From: Bryum argenteum
Lineage: Eukaryota > Streptophyta > Bryopsida > Bryales > Bryaceae
Direction of reading: 5' to 3'
NCBI GenBank assembly: GCA_037043015.1
Contig: CM073322.1
Coordinates: forward strand, 660,101-724,100
Length of the DNA stretch: 64,000 nt
In this document: in pieces, positions 56,168-64,000 of the stretch
How the letters are laid out: every line of letters begins with the position of its first letter
Numbering within the stretch: the first letter of the stretch is position 1
The notes under the pieces: model-generated
Told to the model about the DNA's origin: nothing
The model's database searches: none
What the model saw: only the letters and a program-made list of their open reading frames with translations
Position numbers and translations under genes: made by a program

Positions 56168-56997
56168 AGTTTCGGCAGTAATCCTCGAGCGGCTCAATGG
56201 TCTGCCTTGTGGACCATGCGATCGAACTGGTCCACTATGAAGATTCAGCAGTGACTGTGGAGCTGATTTTGATATCAGCTCGATGGGATTTTACGATGAT
56301 CTATTGGCTTTAATCAACCCATCGATGCTTGCATTATATCGATCGAGGTACTAGTAGCTTTTCATGATCATTCGGAGTGTTTATCGCTTGTTTCCGTTGC
56401 CGTGCATGCGACCTTAGTTACGAGCCTCAGTCTCTCAATTCATCGAGCCAGTTACCTTGACATGTTAATTTGTAAAGCTCTAATTTTGTGCAGATTCTTT
56501 TCCCGAAGCTGGGAAACGAATTCTTCAATAAAGCAGCATATTCATCAGTATATCATCACACGTGTGTGCATTCATCTTCGTGCACCATCTCTTAATTTTC
56601 GATCGAATGGGTCGTACCGACAGTTAAGGGCTTCATGACTTTCTGCATGTTCAAATCCACGAGAATCGGAATTGGAGGTGAACTGCAGTGTGCATTCAAA
56701 ATTCGAGTCGAAGTTCCCAGGGTCTTCCATTTTGTGCAGCTTCATGAAAGACTGCAATTTCAGATTTAACAAGAGAGAATCAGCTTCCAGGATTCTTTCT
56801 TTTGTAATGCAGAAGTGATTCTTTCGTGTTCGATGACGACCCAGCTTTTGCTTTCTATTACAATGCTGTTTTATGCTTCTGTATACAATCTTGCTTCTGC
56901 TATTTGCTTGTGAAGGTTCTTAAGAACAACACACAATCTTCAGTATCGATAACATGAGTGTTTTGAGACAATTTTTTTTAATGCAAACAGAAGTTAT
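56168..56997. other. Possible 3' UTR and intergenic DNA
   Basis: Mixed-composition sequence without recognised genes or repeats; it becomes AT-rich toward the pogo-like MITE. Confidence 0.4.
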
Positions 56998-56999
56998 TA

Positions 57000-57165
57000 C
57001 AGTGGTACCTGGATGAGATCAACCTCGTTAAGATCAACGCCTAATTGAGAACGCTGTCCCTGTCCCTTTATTTTGCAAAGAGACATTGTTTCGTTATGGT
57101 CAACGCTTGGATGAGATCAACGTTTTTGTCTGTCCAAAAACGTTTATTTAATACAAGCACCACTG
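57000..57165. mobile_element. Tc1/mariner (pogo-like) MITE, 166 bp
   Basis: TA at 56998-56999 and 57166-57167. Ends CAGTGGTACCT and, inverted, CAGTGGTGCTTG. Internal GGATGAGATCAACCTCG is repeated in part toward the other end. TA targets with CAGTGG ends are typical of pogo-type elements. Confidence 0.75.
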
Positions 57166-57639
57166 TACATGAAAATGCAAACTCAAAAGGAAATTCTCGT
57201 TCCTTATGTTCTCAAGAATGTGTATCTTCCATTCTTTCTGTATACACGGGTGTGCTTGTGAGCTAGTTATAGTCTTAAAATTTTAATGTCTGTTTCCTTG
57301 AATCAAGCTATGGCAGTTTACGTTTCGGACCATTCTTTGCAATGAAACTAACTTCCACATGTATCTTAAAAGCTCAATTTTTTAAAATTTAAAACAAAAG
57401 AAAAAAAAAAACAAAAATGAACCCCAACGTTTGAATGCATCTTCATGAGACTCTACTCGAGCACTAAATAAATTGTATGATTGTCTAGATATGCCTTTTC
57501 TAAAAGTTGGTGTGAAAGATGTCTTGTTTTCTAGATACACGTTAAAGTGTAGATTACATAACTGATGAATAAGTTTGTTTAGTTGATTTTCGAATGCCTC
57601 TGGTAACAATTTGTCATCTATCAGGGCATTGAGTATGTT

Positions 57640-59940
57640 TTTAGAGTATATTGAAAGATTTGAATTGTTTGTTTTATGTCAAGTGTCTCAAACAAGTTCT
57701 TAGTGTACATTGCAAGATGCAACAATTTGTTATATGTCAAATTAAAAATATACTTTTAGTGTACATTGTATGATTGTAACCGTTAGTTATATGTCAAGTC
57801 TCTCGAATATTGCATATTGCAAGACTATTCCAGTTTGTTGTTTGTCAATTGATTCAAACATACTTTTAGTGCACAATGCAAGAAACAAACAATTTGTTGT
57901 GTGTCAAGTAACTCAAACATACTTTTAGTTTACAATGCATGACACAAACAACTTGTTCTATGTCAGATTCTCAAATACATTTTGTGAACGTTGCATGATT
58001 AAAACAATTGGTGATTTTTTGAGTCTCTCGAATATATTTTCAATGTACATTGCATGATTAAAACAGTTGGTTGTGTATCAAGTCTTTAGAATATACTTGC
58101 AAGGAACAATGCAAAACCTTTCCAGTTTGTTGTTTGTCAAGTAATTCAAATACGCTTTCAGTGTACAATGCAAGATACAGAGAGTTTGTTACATGTCAAA
58201 TTCTTGAATATACGTTGTGTACATTACATGATTGAAACAATTGGTTGTATGTCAAGTCTCTAGAATATACTTTCAAGGAACATTGTAAGACTTTTCCAGT
58301 TTGTTGTTTGTCAAGTGGCACAAACATGCTTTCACTGTACAATGCAAGATAGAGAGAGTTTGTTACATGTCAAATTCTTGAATATATGTTGTGTACATTG
58401 TATGATTGAAACAATTGGTTGTATGTCAAGTCTCTAGAATATACAGGGAACAATGCAAGACTTTTCTTGTTCATTGTCTCTGAAGTAATGCAGACATGCT
58501 TTCAGTGTACAATGCAAGATAGAGAGAGTTTGTTACATGTCAAATTCTTGAATACACTTTGTGTACATTGCATGATTAAAACAGTTGGTTGTGTGTCAAG
58601 TCTTTAGAATATACTTGCAAGGAACAATGCAACACCTTTCCAGTTTGTTGTTTGTCAAGTGATTCAAATACGCTTTCAGTGTACAATGCAAGATAGAGAG
58701 AGTTTGTTACATGTCAAATTCTTGAATAAACTTTGTGTACATTGCATGATTAAAACAGATGGTTGTATTTCAAGTCTCTAGAATGTATTTTAAATGAACA
58801 TTGTAAAACTTTTCGAGTTTGTCGTATGTCAAGTGACTCAAACATGCTTTTTGTGTACAATGCAAGATAGACAGAGTTTCTTTCATGTTAAATTCTTGAA
58901 TATACTTTGTGTACATTGCATGATTAAAACACTTGGTTGTATGTGAAGTCTTTATTATATACCTGCAGGGAACAATGCAAGACTTTTCCACTTTGTTGTT
59001 TGTTGTTTGTCAAGTGAGACAAACATGCTTTCACTGTACAATGCAAGATACAGACACTTTATTGTATGTCAAGTCTCTAGAATATACTTGCACGGAACAA
59101 TGCAAGACTTTTCCAATTTGTTGTATGTCAAGTGATACGAATATGCTTTCAGTGTACAATGCAAGAGAATGAGAGTTTCTTACATGTCAAATTCTCAAAT
59201 ATACTTTGTGTACATTGCATGATTTATACCATTGGTTGTAACTTCAATTCCTTTAAAATGGCATTATTCTGCTAAAATGGTGCTTTTTGGGGTGCTTAAA
59301 ATGAAAAAAATGATGTTGTTTTTTGTCGATTTTTGACATGATAGGGTAAATATTTCTCAACGGCCGTTCAAAAACAACAATGTTTCTTTCAAAAACAACA
59401 ATGTTTCTGAACGGCCGTTCAGAAATATTGCCCTTTTGCTGTATCCAAAGGTCAAAAACCATAAAAATGTGTGATATTATGGAGATTTTTGGTGATATTA
59501 CAGAAAAATTGGTGATATTACAGAGTACATGTGTGATATTAATAAACATGCCATTTTGTAGGCATAAATACTTCTGAACTTCACTTCAAAAATATGCTTG
59601 TAAAATGGCACGTTTGCACAATATGGAACTTTAGCTCCGCTAAAATGGCACATGGAATAGTGCCATTTTAACGGAATTGAGGTTTTGTATGTCAAGTCTT
59701 ATAATACATTTTCAGTGTATATTGCAAGACCATTACAGTGTGTAATGTGTGCAGTCTTTCAAATATATTGCATTGAACATTGCAAGATTGGAACAGTTTG
59801 TTGAATGTCTTTTAGATAGTTTTCATTGTATATTCCAATTAGACCTAATTTTTTTTGTTATATGTTGAGTCTCTCAAGCCATACCACTGTACATTGCGAG
59901 GCAAGAACAATTTGTTATATACCAAGCCTCTTCAATATGC
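57640..59940. repeat. Degenerate minisatellite with about 57-bp monomers and 170-177-bp higher-order units
   Basis: Recurring words are GTGTACATTGCATGATT, TATGTCAAGTCTCTAGAATA, CAATGCAAGA, CAGTTTGTTGTTTGTCAAG and TTTGTTACATGTCAAATTC. The last recurs at about 58190, 58359, 58529 and 58702. No coding potential. Interrupted by the MITE at 59241-59683. Confidence 0.85.
59241..59683. mobile_element. MITE inserted in the minisatellite, about 443 bp
   Basis: Ends ACTTCAATTCCTTTAAAATG and, inverted, ACCTCAATTCCGTTAAAATG. The flanks read TTGTA on both sides, a likely 5-bp duplication with one slipped base. The minisatellite phrase GGTTGTATGTCAAGTC is split by it. The superfamily is uncertain. An internal AACGGCCGTTC palindrome occurs twice. 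Confidence 0.7.
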
Positions 59941-59957
59941 TTTTAGTTCACATTTAA

Positions 59958-60937
59958 CCCCTAAACGTCCCTAGTGTCGAAAAACAACATTTTGGATGAA
60001 GGGCAGAAAGTTTGAAGAGCCATAACTTCTTCATCCAAACTCCAGTTTTGACGAAATCACTTGGGTTAAGTCAGAAATCAAGTCTAGTTTATGCAGTAAA
60101 AATTGCAGACTCATAAAATAAAGTATGAATGAATGGCATGACTTTTTGTGAAGGACTGAAGGCAGCTTTTGTTTTTGGGTTTTCAAACATTTGGCATGTT
60201 TTACCATTGCAAGCCAATTACGTGAAATCTAAAATAGTTTTTCATGATTTTTTTTTCATAGGTTTAATATTTAGATGCATCCCAACAACTATGTAGTTGG
60301 AAGTTTTTTGATCTAGATAACTTTGGTATTGGCTTTGCAATGATGTTTCTACGATGAAAAAAGTGAAAAAATGGATGATTTTTGAAGAGCTAGATCTCCT
60401 TCATCCACCGTTAGATTTTGACTTTATTTTTTGGGATGGATTCCAATTATAGTCTATTTTTAGTGGTAGAGACCTTGACCCAATCGAGGATATATTGAAG
60501 AAAAGGCATGGATTTGATTGCAAGGGGCCTAGTTTTGGACTATTTTTCCTTTGTAAAATTTTTGGCAGTTTTCACGACTACAAGGCTACTATTTGAGCCA
60601 AGATTTTTGTATTATGAATTTTTTTGGTACAAGAGTATCTTTGAGATGAAGATGAACAACTTTCTAGTTGCTGATTTTTTGATTGCAAATTTCATGTTGG
60701 TAGTATTTTCACTTCAAAGTGGAAATGATGGTATTTTGTAGCCTGTTTTGCACACTAATATATTATGATCTCGCAATCTATGAGGTCCCATGAGTCAAGT
60801 TTTGGTCCACATGATCTACTACAAGTCTATTACAAGTTTGTACGGTTGAGATCTGAATAGCTTATCTTTATTTTCATCTATATCACTTTTTTTGAAAATG
60901 AGTTTTTGGCTAAAAATACCCCAAGGACGCTTAGGGG
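59958..60937. mobile_element. TTAA-flanked MITE, 980 bp
   Basis: TTAA at 59954-59957 and 60938-60941. Ends CCCCTAAACGTCC and GGACGCTTAGGGG (12 of 13 paired). The ORF at 60508-60741 has no recognisable domain. Confidence 0.85.
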
Positions 60938-60941
60938 TTAA

Positions 60942-61284
60942 GCATTAGATACAATAGACCTATGAAGATTAGAAACAACATAGCCATCCACATTTGTACG
61001 AAAGTTGAGGTTGTTTTTTTAAACATTCACACTTAACAACCTATATTTTTGAGATAGATGGACGTTGGCATGTAAACAACATGACCCTTCTCGTCATGGG
61101 CTTCTAAGTGCAAAGAAAGAATTTGACTTACTATTGTAAACCGTGAAATTATGCAGAAGAAAAAACATTACGTTCCATATTTATGCTTAAAGTTTTTAAT
61201 CAGAAGTTTAAAGAATAAGGGATTTCTCTAAGGCATGAAGAAAATGAAAATATAATACTTAGTGCAAACAAAGGATAGTATAGC
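60942..61284. other. AT-rich intergenic DNA
   Basis: Nothing recognised. Confidence 0.5.
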
Positions 61285-61295
61285 TTACATTAAAA

Positions 61296-61302
61296 GAAAA
61301 GG

Positions 61303-61333
<31 letters not shown>

Positions 61334-61640
61334 CAACCTATTACGAGGCCGGCGTGAACAGAGTGTTCTTTCAACCTATCCTTGGATGTATGCATGGAGG
61401 TCAACACACCAATCGCAGGACTACTAACCCCTGTCAGGGAGAACACTATGCTAGTTCCTACCTACTTGACATGGTATCTCCCCAAAAGGCTTTGAGGTTC
61501 CTATACAACGAGGTCCAAGAACCCCTCGTAGTTGGGAGGACTATGGTGGTAAGCATCACACTGGCATAGGAAAGAGAACCCACAACCTCCTCATTGAAGG
61601 CCATGAGCCCTAACCACCAAGCGAAGGCTTGTGGTGCCAG
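61296..61640 (-). mobile_element. tRNA-derived SINE with poly(T) tail, 345 bp
   Basis: Read on the minus strand, it starts near GGCACCACAAGCC and carries an A-box-like GCTTGGTGGTTAGGGC and a B-box-like GTGGGTTCTCTTTCC about 35 bp later. It ends in a long T-run (plus-strand A-run at 61303-61330). Target duplications TTACATTAAAA (61285-61295) and TTACATCAAAA (61641-61651) differ at one base. Poly(T)-tailed SINEs such as Au are known in plants. Its 71-codon ORF is a shadow. Confidence 0.8.
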
Positions 61641-61673
61641 TTACATCAAAAACTAGACATCAACTTGTGTTAA

Positions 61674-61898
61674 CCCCTAAAGGTCTGAGCGTGCCGTGGC
61701 GACCAGTAAAATACGGCGTATTTTGGTTGTGTTTGGGGTGAATGCACACCTTTAATGGGTTTGAGCTCAAAGAAGAAGTTGACATTTGAATTAATGCGGT
61801 TCTAGTGAGCTATTACGATTCCAGTTTAGATTTTCTTGTTGGTAGCAAATCCTAATTATACGACACCGTACATACTATCCCCAAGGGACTTTTAAGGG
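61674..61898. mobile_element. TTAA-flanked MITE, 225 bp, complete sister of 54323
   Basis: TTAA at 61670-61673 and 61899-61902. Starts CCCCTAAAGGTCTGAG and ends GGGACTTTTAAGGG. Almost identical to the interrupted copy at 54323-55491. Confidence 0.9.
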
Positions 61899-61902
61899 TT
61901 AA

Positions 61903-63102
61903 TCACCTAGTTTGAAGTTTGCATCAAAATAATCAAAATTTATTACTTGTGGTTTGAGCTTTCTTTTCTTTTCTTTTTTTTAAAAATTACATTGTTGTTT
62001 AAAAAGAACATGCTATAAATCTAAGTATATGTTATACAATATAGAATTTATGATATTCTTCATTGTTAGCTAATCAACCATACGACGTCTATTCTTATAT
62101 TGCTTACAAATAACATGGTATTCATTGTTGCGACGAAAAAAGCCACGCCCATACAATTAAAACCATAATGTCATAGCTCCAATATTTTTGTTGGCACTTA
62201 AAAAATGACAACTTTTCAACTAGTATTCTCTTGATCCGATTGATTCTAGAGTGTTATGGGGTAGTGGCCCTCCTTTATTAATTGTTAAATGTGTTCTCCA
62301 AGTGACCCATGGACTCAAAATGTGAGTATATGGGCTTGGAGATTTATCGTCCTTGACACCCCATGTAAAGCGTCCTTATTGTCCCATCTTGTCCTTCGGA
62401 AGCTCTCATGCATTCTCCGAGGAGTGTATGCAATCTTTCTCGTGCAATGAAGTTTTGGTCAATAAACAAATGTATAAGTTCTCATGCAGGTACAACAAAG
62501 CATATATGCCAAGTGGTCGAACTTTGGCTCGAATTGATGATGCTCGGCTGGAAGTCGGGGATGGTGGTGAGCGGCTACCACATGTATGTCATGTGGCGGA
62601 GTGCTTTAAGTACCTCACGAGGACCATCAGCTGACTTTTTCCTATGCATCTTCGGGCCATGGACATCGAACGTAAACTCCAAAACTAGAGTTAAATTTTA
62701 AGAAAATAATTTGGACGACAACTTTGCTATAGAGTTTTCTACGTAGATGGATTTGGAATGGATGAATTGAAATTATTGCTCATGAATGTGGTTTTAGTCT
62801 CGCACTCAAGTTAGTCCATTGTAACTTTTTGCGTTATGATTAATCCCTACATTTCCTTGTTGCAATACAATGTAAGCCATAAAATTTGACCTTTCTTTAG
62901 ATCAAGCTCAAAATATTTCAATCTAAGCAGTATTTAAAAGATTCAACTGTAAGATCTCAAGGTTCACTTGACATCCTTCTCACATATCAAATTTGAATCG
63001 TTCATTCTTCTTCATTTGTGAGATTATAATGGTCAAAGTTGGTTGAGTTTTTCTCCAGCAGGAACCTCCAAAACCTATTTCAGGTTTTAGGGGTTTTAAG
63101 GG
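61903..63102. other. AT-rich intergenic DNA, with a MITE right end at about 63000-63102
   Basis: The segment 63000-63102 ends TTTAGGGGTTTTAAGGG-TTAA and is the inverted match of the left part of the 2701-2960 MITE (GATTATAATGGTCAAAGTT). Its other end is not clear. The 93-codon ORF at 62353 shows no family features. Confidence 0.5.
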
Positions 63103-63106
63103 TTAA

Positions 63107-63962
63107 CTTCACATATTACAAGGTTGTTGTAAAGGATAAGCTTGTTGAATATTTGACGTATGGGGTTTTGACTCAGCTCGGACTAGAAACAACCAAGGTA
63201 GGGTATCATGTTGACCCTAAATATCCTTGTGGTTTTGCTTGGAACATCAAAACTACAATTTTCTACCTCTATGTACTTCTAGGGATGTAGACAATTTTTT
63301 TTAAACTATTTTTGAATTTTCCTACCGTGAGATCTTATACTTGAGCCTATCTTTTGTTATTGTTATAAAGAATTGATTGTTTATCATTTGGGAGATTATA
63401 ACAATCAAACATTGTGCAAAGGTTTATATGGGCATTGTTCAAGAGAGACGTCTTTATGGTGCAAAGGCGGAGTTGAAGTTTGTTACCCCAAACATTTTGG
63501 TCATGATGTTTTCCATGTAGATAACTAAGTTGAGTACACCCATGAGAAATTTCAGAGACTCATTTGGCTTTTTGACCTTCTTGCAAATTATTGTTCAGAA
63601 TAAGGTTTGAAATCATCAATGTAGTAAAATATACATCACATTAGATATATGTGGTTCTAGAAAGAAATTCATGGTGATTAAATGCCTCTATGAGTTTTTG
63701 AGTTATGAAAAAATTAGATCTAGTGCACAAAAATAATTACCATATCTTGGATGACATGCAAGTTTCTACCACAAAACTAGATTCAAATTGGAATCCAACA
63801 TAACAAACGTAATTGAAATCTAATGGTGTAGGTATAGGACAAAGAAATCCTCAATAACGTTGTATCATTTTAGATTTTAAAGCCTCGAAACATCATTGCA
63901 TGTCCATTGCCTAAAATATTCAATCAATAAATCTCTCAATTACAAAGTTGTTGGATATCATC
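63107..63962. other. AT-rich intergenic DNA
   Basis: Nothing beyond short words shared with the TTAA elements (GGGAGATTATAACAATCAAA near 63388), so part of it may be an old element. Confidence 0.45.
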
Positions 63963-63966
63963 TTAA

Positions 63967-64000
63967 CCCTTAAACGTCCCTGGAAAAAAAAACGACATTT
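63967..64000. mobile_element. TTAA-flanked element, left end only (cut by window)
   Basis: TTAA at 63963-63966 followed by CCCTTAAACGTCCCTGG, like the left end of the 59958-60937 element. Confidence 0.6.

Noticed and set aside
62353..62634. 93-codon ORF
   Set aside because: No homology features, no splice context and AT-rich surroundings; not supportable.
1..64000. tRNA or rRNA genes
   Set aside because: I found no cloverleaf-compatible A/B-box pair apart from the tRNA-derived SINE, and no rRNA signature.

Overview
This is nuclear DNA from a land plant. The evidence is a WIP/STOP1-like C2H2 zinc-finger gene with short GT-AG introns, TTTAGGG-type telomere-like tracts, a Ty3/gypsy element with a tRNA-Asp-type primer binding site, a BED/DUF659-type hAT transposase and a poly(T)-tailed tRNA-derived SINE. 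The small introns and the DUF7869-like gene suggest a spore-bearing plant (lycophyte or bryophyte), but the species is an inference I cannot settle. I see no tRNA, rRNA or CRISPR array.

Layout. 1-1285: the 3' part of a C2H2 zinc-finger gene, the only clearly ordinary host gene. 1286-5357: AT-rich intergenic DNA with one TTAA-flanked MITE, a small tandem repeat and a (CCCTAAA)n tract. 5363-18634: a young 13.3-kb LTR retrotransposon (5-bp TSD GTGAG, LTRs of about 1.44 kb) inserted at that tract. It carries gag with an internal TGA, an intact pol and a long extra ORF in the env position.

18640-53840: a compartment marked by about 45-50 copies of a 19-bp palindrome, TATCGGCYGSCRGCCGATA. They lie in every intron, between the genes and even inside reading frames. 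The compartment holds a DUF7869-like transposase-type gene (minus strand), an unknown minus-strand gene, a plus-strand gene fusing a ParB/sulfiredoxin-like domain to a DNA-methyltransferase-like C-terminus, and two FCP1/HAD-phosphatase-like units with degraded catalytic motifs. I infer that these belong to one previously undescribed mobile or accessory unit of about 14-15 kb.

That unit is broken by a 20,548-bp hAT insertion at 28793-49340 (TIR CAGGGATGTCA, perfect 8-bp TSD CTTAAAAC) that splits an exon of the ParB/methyltransferase gene in frame. The hAT carries its own decayed transposase at the right end, a kinase-like pseudogene, two diverged members of an unknown family (one fused to a coiled coil and RING-H2 finger), GC-rich repeat blocks beside TATA-like boxes, and a tandem array of 2.7-kb units.

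53840-64000: gene-poor DNA with nested TTAA-flanked (piggyBac-like) MITEs, a pogo-like MITE, a 2.3-kb minisatellite interrupted by another MITE, a SINE, and one possible gene tail at 55.9-56.2 kb. Nearly all protein genes after 1.3 kb are damaged by stops, frameshifts or insertions. The main exceptions are the retroelement pol and its third ORF.
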